A stretch of DNA of 64,000 nucleotides from Leisingera sp. ANG-M1 (GCF_000813745.1 NZ_JWLC01000021.1:62001-126000), one strand, 5' to 3'; positions 8,478 through 17,638 are shown, counted from the first letter of the stretch. Notes: a model not told the origin generated them from the sequence alone. Translations and numbers: made by a program.

Positions 8478-9196
8478 AACGAAATCCTCAAGCCAAAGCG
8501 GTCCGGATCGAGGATGCTTTCCACGAACTCCAGCACGCTGCCGTCCTCGCAGCGGGTCACCCGCTGCAGCCGCAGCATCGGCGCGCCGGCCGGGCGCTCC
8601 ATGATCGCCGCATCCACCGCTTCCAGCGCCGGGATCACCCCGGCGGTTTCTTCGCCGCTGGCCGCCGCCAGGCCCTGCCCCGCCAGCGTTTCATTCAAAG
8701 AGCCGTCCTGCAGCCCCTGCTCCAGCACCGCCTCAAATCCATCGCGCCACGGCAGCCGGCTGCGCTCCAGCGAAATGCCCTGCCCCGCGGTGCCGCAATA
8801 CCGCAGACGGTCCAGGCACAGGTAGTCCTGTTGCCCGCCAAGTGCCGTATCTGCCCGGGCGCACCCGTCCTTGCGCAGCGACAACAGCCGGGTCGACACA
8901 TCGCCGCCGCCCTCGGACAAGGCCACGGTCCAGCCTTGATTGCTGTCAATCGTCGCCCCGTCATAGGTCACAAAGGACCCGATCCCGGTCCGTGTGGTGA
9001 TCAGCCCCTGGCGCGACAGCTTCTCCAGCCCGCGCCGCACCGTGTTGCGGCTGACCGAGAACCGGCGCATCAGCGCGCCTTCGCTCTCGAGCTGGTCGCC
9101 ATGGCCAACACGGCCCTCGCGGATCTCGCGCTCGATGGTCTGCGCCACCTGCTCAGATTTTGGGAGTCCGACGTGTTTCACTGGCTTGCGAGTCAT
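8474..9196 (-). CDS. GntR-family regulator with UTRA ligand domain
   Basis: A 240-residue regulator. The N-terminal GntR winged helix spans about residues 8-75 (SEQVAQTIEREIREGRVGHGDQLESE, then FSVSRNTVRRGLEKLSRQGLI). The C-terminal UTRA domain ends with MLRLQRVTRCEDGSVLEFVESILDPDRF. ATG 9196 is preferred: an earlier in-frame TTG at 9244 lies in a TTGACA sequence more likely to be promoter, and AGGA stands upstream of the ATG. It is the first gene of the seven-gene importer/hydrolase/kinase operon, so it is probably an autoregulated repressor released by a pathway sugar phosphate or the imported compound. Confidence 0.88.
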   Translation of the reverse strand: MTRKPVKHVGLPKSEQVAQTIEREIREGRVGHGDQLESEGALMRRFSVSRNTVRRGLEKLSRQGLITTRTGIGSFVTYDGATIDSNQGWTVALSEGGGDVSTRLLSLRKDGCARADTALGGQQDYLCLDRLRYCGTAGQGISLERSRLPWRDGFEAVLEQGLQDGSLNETLAGQGLAAASGEETAGVIPALEAVDAAIMERPAGAPMLRLQRVTRCEDGSVLEFVESILDPDRFGLRISF

Positions 9197-9198
9197 AG

Positions 9199-9226
9199 TA
9201 CCTGTTCCTACCTGTACCTTTTGGTA
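9199..9226. promoter_or_regulatory. Possible GntR operator region
   Basis: Immediately before the GntR start there is a palindrome TACC-TTTT-GGTA (9215-9226) and two direct copies of TACCTGT ten bases apart (9199-9205 and 9209-9215). A TTGACA hexamer (9239-9244, minus strand) may be the -35, but no good -10 was seen. This would be the natural autoregulatory site. Confidence 0.4.
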
Positions 9227-9280
9227 TTCGTGCTGTTCTGTCAAGAGCCCTGCGCGCAGGCGCTGGAACCGCTTTCGGAC

Positions 9281-9318
9281 GTCTATAACAAAATCAGCGC
9301 CGGAGACCTCCGGCGCTG
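9281..9318 (-). terminator. Rho-independent terminator of the aminotransferase operon
   Basis: A perfect 10-bp stem, CAGCGCCGGA / TCCGGCGCTG, with a GACC loop (9295-9318) is followed on the minus strand by ATTTTGTTAT. It lies 43 bases after the aminotransferase stop. Confidence 0.8.
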
Positions 9319-9361
9319 TTCAATTTATCATGTTTTGTTGCAGCTTAGCGGGCCGCAGGCC

Positions 9362-10486
9362 TCACTGCTCCTGTGCCGACAGAAATGCCGTAACACGCTC
9401 CAGACCCTGTTTCAGAACCTCCGGCCCGTTGGCATAGCCAATCCGCACATAGCCCTCCATGCCCAGGGCCGACCCCGGCGTGAACATCACCCCGGTCTCC
9501 TGCAGCAGCGCCACGCAGAACTCCCGCGAGCTCATCGGCAGATCATATTTCAGCAGCGCCGTGGTGCCGGACCGCGGCTTCACCCAAGAGATCCGCGGCT
9601 CCTGTTCCACCCACGCTTCCAGGATCGCCAGGTTGCCGCGGGTGATCCGCTGGCTGCGCGCCAGCACCGCCTCCCGGTTCTCCAATGCCAGGGCTGCAAA
9701 ATGGTCGTCGATCATCCCCACCGAGATGGTGTCGTAATCGCGGTGAATGGCCACTGCCTCGATCACCTCCCTGGGCGCGGCAATCCACCCCAGCCGCAGC
9801 CCGGCCAGCGAATAGGCCTTGGACATGCCGGCGGTGGAGATCCCTTTTTCATAGATATCCGCGATTGAGGCGGTCATCCCGTCCCCGTCCTGATCGGTGC
9901 CGCGGTAAACCTCGTCGCAGAGGATCCAGGCGCCAGCTTCCCGTGCAATCGCCGCAATCTCCTCCAGCATCGCTTGGTCCATCAGCGCCCCGGTCGGGTT
10001 GTTGGGGTTGTTGATGGCAATCAGCTTGGTCTCCGGCGTCACCAGCGCCCGCAGCTCCTCCAGGTCGGGCAGAAACCCGTTCTCCTCGCAAAGGCGCAGC
10101 TGATGCACATCCGCGCCGATGCTCGCGGGGATCGAGTAATGCTGCTGATAGGTCGGCACCACCGCCACCACCCGGTCGCCGCGCGCGACCAGCGTCTTAT
10201 GCACCAGCATATTGGCGCCGATGGTGCCATGGGTGACGATCACATTCTCCGGGCTTTGCCCCTTGTACAGAGCCGAAATCGCGTTGCGCAGCCGGTCCGA
10301 GCCCTCAATGGCGCCATAGGTCATTTTCATGCCCAGCAGCTCAGACACATCGGCGGAGTTTCTCCCCGCCAGCTGCAGCAACTCGTCAATAGTCAGGCTC
10401 TCGACACAGGTCTCGGCGAGGTTCCATTCGCATTTGGTCTCCCACTCGTTCATCCAGATTTCAACGCCAAAGGGTTCGATATGCAT
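9362..10486 (-). CDS. Pyridoxal-phosphate aminotransferase, class I/II fold
   Basis: A 374-residue fold-type I aminotransferase. NNPNNPTGALM (about residue 167) and DEVYRG (about 200) are the usual cofactor-binding landmarks, and the Schiff-base lysine is in SKAYSLAGLRLG (about residue 230). Its closest remembered family contains aminotransferases annotated as capreomycidine-synthase-like, but no precise substrate can be assigned. It lies 18 bases after an ornithine-cyclodeaminase-family gene on the same strand and is followed by a terminator, so the two genes form a small operon. Together they suggest metabolism of a basic or cyclic amino acid. The start at 10486 keeps a plausible N-terminal arm (MHIEPFGVEIWMNEWE). 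Confidence 0.85.
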   Translation of the reverse strand: MHIEPFGVEIWMNEWETKCEWNLAETCVESLTIDELLQLAGRNSADVSELLGMKMTYGAIEGSDRLRNAISALYKGQSPENVIVTHGTIGANMLVHKTLVARGDRVVAVVPTYQQHYSIPASIGADVHQLRLCEENGFLPDLEELRALVTPETKLIAINNPNNPTGALMDQAMLEEIAAIAREAGAWILCDEVYRGTDQDGDGMTASIADIYEKGISTAGMSKAYSLAGLRLGWIAAPREVIEAVAIHRDYDTISVGMIDDHFAALALENREAVLARSQRITRGNLAILEAWVEQEPRISWVKPRSGTTALLKYDLPMSSREFCVALLQETGVMFTPGSALGMEGYVRIGYANGPEVLKQGLERVTAFLSAQEQ

Positions 10487-10504
10487 GGATCACTCTCCTG
10501 TCTC

Positions 10505-11452
10505 TCAAGCGCTTGCGGCGCGGTAGATGGCATTGGCGATGGCGATGTCTTCCAGCCCCAGCCCGATCGAGCGGAAGAACACCGGCCGCCCAGGCTCCGG
10601 CCCCTCACACGTTCCGGCGGCCAGCCCCGCCAGATCGCCCCGGAGCTGATCCGCGCTCCAGCCATGATCCCGTGCAGCCAGCACCATCTCTCCGGCGCTT
10701 GCCGGCGTGGTCTCACGATAGTCGCAATAGACCTGCGCCGAAGCCAGAAACGCGGGCGCGATCTCATGCGCCTCAGCCGCATTGGTGCTGATCGAGGTGA
10801 CCAGCGCCCCCGGCGCCACCGCCGCGGCGTCCAGAACCGGCGTGCCCGACGAGGTGCACAGCATCACTACATCCGCCTCCCGTGCAGCCTCTTCGGCGCT
10901 GACGGCAAAGGCAGCCTCCGGACAGATCCCGCGCCAAGCGGCCTGCTTGCCCGCGTCCGCACCTAGGCCGGGCGAATAGACCCGCACCTGCTGCCAATCG
11001 CGCAGGCCCTGCACATGCCGCCAATGCGCCTGCGCCACGGCACCGGACCCGATTATGGCTACCGTCTTTGCCTCTTTCCCAGCAAGCAGATCCACCGCCA
11101 GCGCGGTAGTGGCTGCAGTGCGCTCAGTGGTCAGCCGCCCGGAATCGCACAGCATCAGCGGCTGGCCGGTCTCCATCGACATCAGAACCGTCCAGGCGGT
11201 GATCACCGGCCCGACCTCCCGCACCAGATAGGGCGAGAGCTTCGCACCAAACGAACCGCCCCCGGCGCCCAGATAGGTGATGAAATCCCCCTGCCCTTCC
11301 GGAAACAGTGTCAGCGTCTGCGCCGGCTGCACCGCTTGGCCGCGGCCCAGTTCGGCAAACAGCGCCCGCATTTCCTGCAACACATCGACCTGCGGCAGCA
11401 GCCGCGCCACGGCTTCGGCATCCAGAACAATCGGGGGAGTCGTCATCGGCAC
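10505..11452 (-). CDS. Ornithine cyclodeaminase / mu-crystallin family protein
   Basis: A 315-residue NAD(P)-binding protein. The Rossmann motif TVAIIGSGAVAQAHWRHV lies at about residue 128, followed by READVVMLCTSSGTPVLDA. The N-terminal half includes FGAKLSPYLV, where the family's substrate-contacting lysine sits. Members either cyclise ornithine to proline or reduce cyclic imines and oxidise amino acids such as alanine or opines, so the exact reaction is open. It is the first gene of a two-gene operon with an aminotransferase. Its promoter lies in the roughly 110-base region shared with the divergent LuxR-type gene. Confidence 0.85.
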   Translation of the reverse strand: MPMTTPPIVLDAEAVARLLPQVDVLQEMRALFAELGRGQAVQPAQTLTLFPEGQGDFITYLGAGGGSFGAKLSPYLVREVGPVITAWTVLMSMETGQPLMLCDSGRLTTERTAATTALAVDLLAGKEAKTVAIIGSGAVAQAHWRHVQGLRDWQQVRVYSPGLGADAGKQAAWRGICPEAAFAVSAEEAAREADVVMLCTSSGTPVLDAAAVAPGALVTSISTNAAEAHEIAPAFLASAQVYCDYRETTPASAGEMVLAARDHGWSADQLRGDLAGLAAGTCEGPEPGRPVFFRSIGLGLEDIAIANAIYRAASA

Positions 11453-11563
11453 ATTCCTTCTTTGCCCGCGTCTCTAAGGAGCCCCCGCACCCCGCGCCAT
11501 CCTCCCCAAGGATGATGCGCCCACCGCACCGCCATGTTATGCCGCCGGAACCAGGAGGATGAT

Positions 11564-12397
11564 GTGGACTATCAGGGCACTGACATCGAAACGGCCAACA
11601 GCGCGCTGGCCCGCGTCATCGACGGCAGCGGCGGCGCACCGGAGCTGATTGCCGCCGCCCGCCCCCTGCTGCCCTTCACCGCCGCCTTCTGCGTGGTGAA
11701 CCGCCCCGGCCAGCGCCCGCACTACCTGGATGACACTTATCCCGACGGTGCCGCCAAGGACGCGGTGCAGCTCTACGTCAGCAGCACCTACCTCTTGAAC
11801 CCAGTCTACAACGCGCTGCTCGACGGGCTGCAGCCCGGCCTCTACCGGATGGCAGACCTCGCCCCCGACAATTGGAACCCAGCGCCGGAAACCCCCGGCA
11901 TTCTGGTCGAAGATGCCGAGGAAATCGGCTACCGCACCCCCGGCTGGCCCGCAGGCCTGGTGGAGCTCACGCTGCTGACAGAACTGCCCGGCGGCGCCAT
12001 GGGCGAGATCAGCTTCGCCCGCCCCGCATCCGAAGGCGGCTTCCCGGATGATCTTCTGGCGCGCCTGCGCCCCTTCCTGCCGCTGTTCGCCGCCGCCTTC
12101 CGCCAGCTCTGGTCCCGGCAGGCCTCGACCTTGCCCGCCAGCCAAAGCCCCCAGGAACCGGACCGCAAGCTAAAGGATTTCGCCCGCACCATCCTCTCCC
12201 CGCGCGAGGCGGAGGTGGTGCAGATGATCCTCAAGGGCCACTCCAGCCTGTCGATCAGCCTGACCCTGGGCATCGCCCTGCCGACGGTCAAAACCCACCG
12301 CAAGAACGCCTATGCCAAACTGGGCATCAGCACCCAGCAGCAGCTGTTCAACGCTTTCCTCGAATGGCAGGGCGAGGAACGCAAGACCCGCACCTAA
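11564..12397 (+). CDS. LuxR-type helix-turn-helix regulator
   Basis: A 277-residue regulator. The C-terminal domain is a clear LuxR/GerE helix-turn-helix: LSPREAEVVQMILKGHSS, then ALPTVKTHRKNAYAKLGIS. The roughly 200-residue N-terminal part (TAAFCVVNRPGQRPHYLDD...) shows no motif I can assign to autoinducer, PAS or response-regulator domains. The GTG at 11564 is preferred over the upstream ATG at 11534 because AGGAGG lies seven bases before it. It is divergent from the cyclodeaminase/aminotransferase operon and may regulate it; the sequence gives no operator to confirm this. Confidence 0.8.
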   Translation: MDYQGTDIETANSALARVIDGSGGAPELIAAARPLLPFTAAFCVVNRPGQRPHYLDDTYPDGAAKDAVQLYVSSTYLLNPVYNALLDGLQPGLYRMADLAPDNWNPAPETPGILVEDAEEIGYRTPGWPAGLVELTLLTELPGGAMGEISFARPASEGGFPDDLLARLRPFLPLFAAAFRQLWSRQASTLPASQSPQEPDRKLKDFARTILSPREAEVVQMILKGHSSLSISLTLGIALPTVKTHRKNAYAKLGISTQQQLFNAFLEWQGEERKTRT

Positions 12398-12472
12398 AGG
12401 CTGCGCCACCCCGCGGATCTCTGAACCCTTTGCGCCTGAATTTGAACGCCGCAGATTTAGCGGCTGCCAGCC

Positions 12473-13651
12473 CTACCCGGCCACCTCAAACAGCGCCGCG
12501 GCACCCATGCCCCAGCCGACGCACATGCTCACCACCGCATAGCGCACGCCGCGGCGGCGGCCCTCCAGCAGCGCATGGCCCGCCATCCGCGCACCGCTCA
12601 TGCCATAGGGATGGCCGATGGATATCGCGCCGCCATTCACATTAAGCCGCTCCGGGTCGATCTCCAGCTTATCGCGGCAATAGACCAGCTGCGCCGCAAA
12701 GGCCTCGTTGATCTCCCACAGTCCGATGTCCTGCACCGTCAGCCTATGCCGCTGCAGCAGTTTCGGGATTGCCAGCACCGGTCCGATGCCCATCTCCTCC
12801 GGCGCGCAGCCCGCCACCGCCATGCCACGAAACACACCCAAGGGCGCCAGCCCGCGCCGGGCGGCCTCCGCCCCCGACATGATCACACAGGCCGCGGCGC
12901 CATCCGACATCTGGCTGGCATTGCCGGCCGTGACGCAATGCCCGTCGCCCATCACCGGCGCCAGACCCTGCAGCCCCTCCAAAGAGGTCGCGGGCCGGTT
13001 GCACTCATCCGCCGCCAGCGTCACCGCCTGTTCGGAAACCGCGCCAGTCTCCCGGTCCCTCACCAGCTTCACCGCACGCACCGGCACGATCTCGGCGTCA
13101 AAGTGCCCCGCCGCCTGCGCCGCCGCCGTGCGCTGCTGGCTCAGAAGCGCATATTCATCCTGCGCCGCCCGGCTGACGCCATAGCGTTTGGCAACCTCCT
13201 CCGCCGTCTCCAGCATCGGCATGTAATATCCATCCCGCACCGCCGGAATCCGGTGATGGGTGCCGTTCCAATCCTTGTTCTGTACCAGCGAGACCGAGTC
13301 CACCCCGCCGGCCAGCGCCACCTCCGCCTCGCCCAGCCGCACCTGATTGGCCGCCACGGCAATCGCCGACAGCCCCGAGGCGCACTGCCGGTCAAGAGTC
13401 GCCGCCGAAACACTGTCCGGCAGCCCGGCGGCAAAGACCGTATGGCGCGCCGCATTGATCCCCGTGGTGCCCTGGGTTAAGGCGCAGCCGAGGGTGAAAT
13501 CCTCAATCTCGCCCCCTTCCAGCCCAGCCCGCGACACCGCGGCCAGCACAGCCTCCGCCGCCAGCACCGGTCCCTGAGTGTTATTGAAAGCGCCGCGATA
13601 GGCCTTGCCGATGCCTGTGCGCGCGGTGGAGACGATGACGGCGTCCTGCAT
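12473..13651 (-). CDS. Thiolase (acetyl-CoA C-acyltransferase)
   Basis: A 392-residue thiolase. The nucleophilic cysteine is in DRQCASGLSAIA (about residue 89), the active-site histidine in NGGAISIGHPYGMSGAR (about 350), and the second cysteine in SMCVGWGMGAAALFE at the C-terminus. That last motif replaces the usual CIGGGQG with CVGWGMG, a modest deviation. The ATG at 13651 is chosen because GGAGGAGG stands just upstream. It is the last gene of a nine-gene operon whose other products would make a 3-oxoacyl-CoA, so it probably performs the final CoA-dependent cleavage that releases acetyl-CoA. Confidence 0.92.
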   Translation of the reverse strand: MQDAVIVSTARTGIGKAYRGAFNNTQGPVLAAEAVLAAVSRAGLEGGEIEDFTLGCALTQGTTGINAARHTVFAAGLPDSVSAATLDRQCASGLSAIAVAANQVRLGEAEVALAGGVDSVSLVQNKDWNGTHHRIPAVRDGYYMPMLETAEEVAKRYGVSRAAQDEYALLSQQRTAAAQAAGHFDAEIVPVRAVKLVRDRETGAVSEQAVTLAADECNRPATSLEGLQGLAPVMGDGHCVTAGNASQMSDGAAACVIMSGAEAARRGLAPLGVFRGMAVAGCAPEEMGIGPVLAIPKLLQRHRLTVQDIGLWEINEAFAAQLVYCRDKLEIDPERLNVNGGAISIGHPYGMSGARMAGHALLEGRRRGVRYAVVSMCVGWGMGAAALFEVAG

Positions 13652-13653
13652 GC

Positions 13654-14946
13654 TCAGACCTCCTCCAGCCCGCACCAATCGGCAATGAACAGCGCGGTGG
13701 CCTGGGTGATGCGGCGCACCGACTCCATATCAACCCGCTCGTTAAAGCCGTGAATGGCCTCCGCCACCGGCCCGTAAACCAGCGCCGGGGTATCCGCATA
13801 AAGGCCAAAGAACCGCGCGTCCGTTGTGGCGGTGATCGCCATCTTGTCCAGCTCCTTACCGGTGACAGCCTCATGCGCCTGCCCCAGCGCCGAAACCGCC
13901 CCATGCGCGTTCGGCACGTCATGATCCGCCAGCGCATAGCCCTCGGCGTGGAAGCCGTGATAGACAATCTCCGGCGCGTTGTTGCGCAGGAAGGAGTGGG
14001 TGTGCGCCGCTTCCATCAGCACCGCCTCGATCTCGCGCTTGGCCTCCTCCAGGTCCTGCTCCGGAAACAGCCCCATCCGCACATCGAACACACACCAGGC
14101 CGGCACCGAACTGGTCCAGTCGCCGCCCTGGATCTTGCCCACATTCAGATTGAGCGCATGATCATGTGTGCAATAGGCGTGATGGCGGCACTCCGGCCGG
14201 TTCCACCGCGCCTCCATCTCATGCAGGGCGCTGATCAGCGGGATTGCCGCCTCAATCGCGTTGGAGCCGCTGCCCGCATAGGCCACATGGGTGGGCATCC
14301 CCTTCAGATGCACCTGGAACCAGATCACCCCCAGCTGCGCCGTCACCAGGCTTTCGGCAAAGGGCTCGGGGATCAGCGCCGCATCCGCCCTATAGCCGCG
14401 CTGCAGGCAGGCCAGCGCGCCGTTGCCAGTGCATTCCTCCTCGACCACCGACTGATAAAACACATCCGCCGCCGGCGCCGCGCCGATGCTGCGCAGCGCA
14501 TCCAGCGCAAACAGATTCGAGGCCAGCCCCGCCTTCATGTCGCCAGTGCCGCGCCCGTACATCCAGCCGTCATCCACCCGCGGGTCATAAGGCGGCGTGT
14601 CCCACATCCCCAAAGGCCCCTCGGGCACCACATCGATATGGCCGTTCAGGATCAGGCTGCGGCCCTTGCCCGTGCGGCTGCGATGGCTGCCGACCACATT
14701 GACGGCATCTTCATAAGGCCCCAGCACCGGCGAGAACCCGGGCAGATGCGAGATCTCATCGACATCAATCTGCCAGCGGTCTACCGCATAGCCGCGCCCG
14801 GTCAGTTCAGAAGCCATGAAATCCTGCGCCGACTGTTCATTGCCGCGGGTCGAGGGGTGGCGGCTCAGCTCCAGAAGGAACTCGGTCTCGCCGTCGAACA
14901 CGGCATCCACCGCGTGCAGGATGCGGGTTTGGGTCTGTTGATCCAT
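13654..14946 (-). CDS. M20-family amidohydrolase/peptidase (ArgE/DapE-like)
   Basis: A 430-residue zinc hydrolase. Metal-site motifs are in order: NGHIDVVPEGP (His and Asp), YGRGTGDMKAGLAS (bridging Asp), VVEEECTGNGALA (Glu general base and ligand) and, near the end, AIHGFNERV (final His). A lid/dimerisation domain lies between (about residues 190-300). Family members remove N-acyl groups from amino acids or cleave small peptides. In this operon it lies between CoA-transferase and thiolase genes, so the likely role is freeing an amino acid from an N-acyl form before transamination; this is inference. ATG 14946 is preferred to an upstream in-frame start at 14961. Confidence 0.88.
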   Translation of the reverse strand: MDQQTQTRILHAVDAVFDGETEFLLELSRHPSTRGNEQSAQDFMASELTGRGYAVDRWQIDVDEISHLPGFSPVLGPYEDAVNVVGSHRSRTGKGRSLILNGHIDVVPEGPLGMWDTPPYDPRVDDGWMYGRGTGDMKAGLASNLFALDALRSIGAAPAADVFYQSVVEEECTGNGALACLQRGYRADAALIPEPFAESLVTAQLGVIWFQVHLKGMPTHVAYAGSGSNAIEAAIPLISALHEMEARWNRPECRHHAYCTHDHALNLNVGKIQGGDWTSSVPAWCVFDVRMGLFPEQDLEEAKREIEAVLMEAAHTHSFLRNNAPEIVYHGFHAEGYALADHDVPNAHGAVSALGQAHEAVTGKELDKMAITATTDARFFGLYADTPALVYGPVAEAIHGFNERVDMESVRRITQATALFIADWCGLEEV

Positions 14947-14957
14947 CGCTAATGTCC

Positions 14958-15608
14958 TCAAAAAACGGGCAAGGGAGCATCCGGCACGATCAGCCGCGCC
15001 CCAGTCGCCTCGCGGATTTCCGCCACGCTCACCCCTTCGGCGGCCTCGCGCAGCACCAGCCCCTCCGGCGTCACATCGCAGACCGCCATGTCGGTGAAAA
15101 TCCGGTGCACGCAGGCGCGCGCGGTCAGCGGCAGGGTGCAGGCCTCCAGGATCTTGGGGTTGCCCTTCTTGTCGGTATGGGTGGTTAGCACCGCCACCTT
15201 GCGGGTCTTCTGCGCCAGCTCAATCGCGCCGCCTGCCCCGGGGGTGAACTTGCCCGGGATCATCCAGTTGGCCAGATCGCCGTTGCCCGCAACCTCGAAC
15301 GCCCCCAGCATGGTCAGATCCAGCCGCCCGGAGCGCACAATCGCAAAGCTCACCGCGCTGTCGAAGTAAGAGGTGCCGGCAATCGGCGACACATAAGCCC
15401 CGCCCGCATCAATCAGATTGCGGTCCGGCTTGCCCACCGGCCCGACCCCGGCAATGCCGTTCTCGGAATGCAAGCAGACTGGCAGATCCGCAGGCACATA
15501 GCGCAGCACCTGGGTCGGCAGTCCGATGCCAAGGTTCACCGTCATCCCGGCCTCGATATCCGCCGCCGCCCGGCGCAGCATCCGTTCCTTAGCGTTCAAC
15601 GACACCAT
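14958..15608 (-). CDS. 3-oxoacid CoA-transferase, subunit B
   Basis: A 216-residue beta subunit. The catalytic glutamate is in LHSENGIAGVGP (about residue 48), and NLGIGLPTQV and GGAYVSPIAGTSYFDS are further family signatures. With subunit A it moves CoA from an acyl-CoA, typically succinyl- or acetyl-CoA, to a 3-oxoacid. The ATG at 15608, preceded by GGAGG, overlaps the end of the subunit A gene by 20 bases, a usual arrangement for these pairs. Confidence 0.92.
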   Translation of the reverse strand: MVSLNAKERMLRRAAADIEAGMTVNLGIGLPTQVLRYVPADLPVCLHSENGIAGVGPVGKPDRNLIDAGGAYVSPIAGTSYFDSAVSFAIVRSGRLDLTMLGAFEVAGNGDLANWMIPGKFTPGAGGAIELAQKTRKVAVLTTHTDKKGNPKILEACTLPLTARACVHRIFTDMAVCDVTPEGLVLREAAEGVSVAEIREATGARLIVPDAPLPVF

Positions 15609-16281
15609 AGACCTCCGGCAGTTCAGGCAAAGCAATCACGTCATCCACAAACGGCCCCGGCAGATGCACATCCTCTGGGTGGATCGCGCCGAGCGGCACC
15701 ACCTCCTCGGCCTCCACGATGGTATGGCGCGCCGCCATCCCCATCAGCGGGCTGAAATTGCGCGCGGCGGCGGCAAAGCCCAGGTTGCCAAAGCTATCCG
15801 CCCGCGCTGCATGCAGCAGCGCAAAATCGGCGCGCAAGGACGGCTCAAACACCCCTGTCTGCCCGTCCACGGTGACCACCTGCTTGCCCTCGGCCAGTTC
15901 CGTGCCAACGCCGATATCGGTGACGAACCCCATCACCCCGGCCCCGGCGCTGCGGATGCGCTCAGCCAGGATGCCCTGCGCCACAAATTCCACCTCCAGC
16001 GCGCCCGCGTTCATCATCCGCACGGCGTTGGCGTTCAGCCCGATATGGCTGGTGATCAGCTTAGCCACCTGGCCGCTCTGCAGCAGCCAGTCGACGCCCA
16101 TCCCCGCTTCATTACTGTCATTCTTGATGATCGTCAGATCGCGGGCTCCATGGCGCACCAGCTCCTGGATCAGGCAGAACGGCGTGCCCGGCACGCCAAA
16201 GCCGCCCAGCATCACGCTGGCGCCATCGGGGATGCGGGCAATCGCCTCCGCCATCCCGCAAGACTTGTCCAGCATCGGCAT
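15589..16281 (-). CDS. 3-oxoacid CoA-transferase, subunit A
   Basis: A 230-residue alpha subunit with the CoA-binding motif MLGGFGVPGTPFCLIQ (about residues 24-39) and the EFVAQGILAERIRSAGAG segment typical of AtoD/ScoA-type subunits. It forms the transferase with the subunit B encoded immediately downstream. The start ATG lies against the end of the aminotransferase gene, so all are co-transcribed. Activation of a 3-oxoacid made by the neighbouring aminotransferase is the natural role. Confidence 0.92.
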   Translation of the reverse strand: MPMLDKSCGMAEAIARIPDGASVMLGGFGVPGTPFCLIQELVRHGARDLTIIKNDSNEAGMGVDWLLQSGQVAKLITSHIGLNANAVRMMNAGALEVEFVAQGILAERIRSAGAGVMGFVTDIGVGTELAEGKQVVTVDGQTGVFEPSLRADFALLHAARADSFGNLGFAAAARNFSPLMGMAARHTIVEAEEVVPLGAIHPEDVHLPGPFVDDVIALPELPEVYGVVER

Positions 16282-17621
16282 CAGCGCACCACCGGCAGGG
16301 ACATCTCCGCCGCCATCGCATCAAGGCTCTCGGTCAGGATGCCGGTGATCTCATCCACCTGGGCCTCTGTCACAATCAGCGGCGGGCAGACCAGGAAGTG
16401 ATCGCCCTCAAGCCCGCCCCGCGTGCGGCGGGAATAGATGATCAGCCCGCGCTCATAGGCCAGATCAACCAGCCGGTTATAAGCGTTCAAACCTTTCGGC
16501 AGCGGCGCCATGGTTCCACGGTCTGCGACCAGCTCAAACGCCAAAAGCAGCCCCTTGCCGCGCACATCGCCGATGAAGGGATAACGCTCCATCAGCCCCG
16601 CCAGCCGCTCCTTCAGCAGTTCCCCCATCCGCGCGGCATTGCCAATCATGTCCTGACGCTGCAGCTCGCCCAGCACCGCCACCCCGGCGGCACAGGCCAG
16701 CGGGTTGCCGGCATAGGTGAACCCATGCATGAAACCGCCCGCATCCAGCACGGCCTCGACAATCGAACCCTTGGCCACCATCGCCCCCAAGGGCGCGTAA
16801 CCCGCGGCAAATCCCTTGGATAGAGCCACAATATCGGGCGTCACCCGCCAATGCTCAGAGGCGACAAACCGCCCGGTGCGCCCGGCGCCGGTCATCACCT
16901 CGTCATAAATCAGCAGGATGCCGAACTCGTCGCAAATCTCGCGGATGCGCGCGTAATAGCTGTCTGGCGCCACCAGCGCCCCGGTCGAGGCGCCGCCCAC
17001 CGGCTCCATGATGAAGGCCAGCACGCTCTCCGGCCCTTCCGCGATGATCTTGTCGCGCAGCAGCTCGGCATATTTGAGCCCGCGCGCCTCATCATCCAGA
17101 TTGTCCTGGTCCAGGTAGCACAGCGGCGCCGCGATCTTGGGCATGTCGCGCAGCATTGGCGCAAACGGCTTGGACAGCGGGTCATAGCCGGTCAGCGCAA
17201 CCGCCCCCAGCGTGCCGCCATGGTACGACGGAAACCGCGAGATAACCTTCCAGCGGCTCTCCTGCCCTTGGGTCAAAGCATACTGCCGCGCCAGTTTGAT
17301 CGAGCTTTCCACCGCTTCCGACCCGCCGGAGACAAAGAACACCCGGTCCAGGCCTTCGGGCATCAGCCCGGCCGTCATCCGCGCCAATTGCTCGGCCGGC
17401 TCGTTCTGGAAATGCAGCCGGTAGCCAAAGGTGGACTTGTCCATCTGCGCCTTCATCGCCGCGATCACATTCGGGTTGGAATGGCCGATATTGCTAACCA
17501 TCGCGCCGGATGAGCCGTCGATATAGCGCTTGCCCGAAGTGTCCCACAGATAGATCCCTTCGGCGCGGTCCAGCATCGGGCGCGCCAGTCGGGATTGATA
17601 GAACAGGTTCGACTCTGTCAT
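16281..17621 (-). CDS. Class III aminotransferase
   Basis: A 446-residue PLP enzyme of the omega/beta-amino acid aminotransferase class. GSSGAMVSNIGHSNPNV lies near the N-terminus, FFVSGGSEAVESSIKLAR at about residue 105, the cofactor-binding aspartate in LLIYDEVMTGAGRTG (about 240), and the Schiff-base lysine in ALSKGFAAGYAPLGAM (about 272). ATG 17621 is preferred; a GTG five codons upstream (17636) is possible. The enzymes encoded next in the operon, CoA-transferase and thiolase, process 3-oxoacids, so the amino donor is probably a beta-amino acid whose transamination gives a 3-oxoacid; this is inference. Confidence 0.9.
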   Translation of the reverse strand: MTESNLFYQSRLARPMLDRAEGIYLWDTSGKRYIDGSSGAMVSNIGHSNPNVIAAMKAQMDKSTFGYRLHFQNEPAEQLARMTAGLMPEGLDRVFFVSGGSEAVESSIKLARQYALTQGQESRWKVISRFPSYHGGTLGAVALTGYDPLSKPFAPMLRDMPKIAAPLCYLDQDNLDDEARGLKYAELLRDKIIAEGPESVLAFIMEPVGGASTGALVAPDSYYARIREICDEFGILLIYDEVMTGAGRTGRFVASEHWRVTPDIVALSKGFAAGYAPLGAMVAKGSIVEAVLDAGGFMHGFTYAGNPLACAAGVAVLGELQRQDMIGNAARMGELLKERLAGLMERYPFIGDVRGKGLLLAFELVADRGTMAPLPKGLNAYNRLVDLAYERGLIIYSRRTRGGLEGDHFLVCPPLIVTEAQVDEITGILTESLDAMAAEMSLPVVR

Positions 17622-17638
17622 GGTCTGGTCTTTCACGT

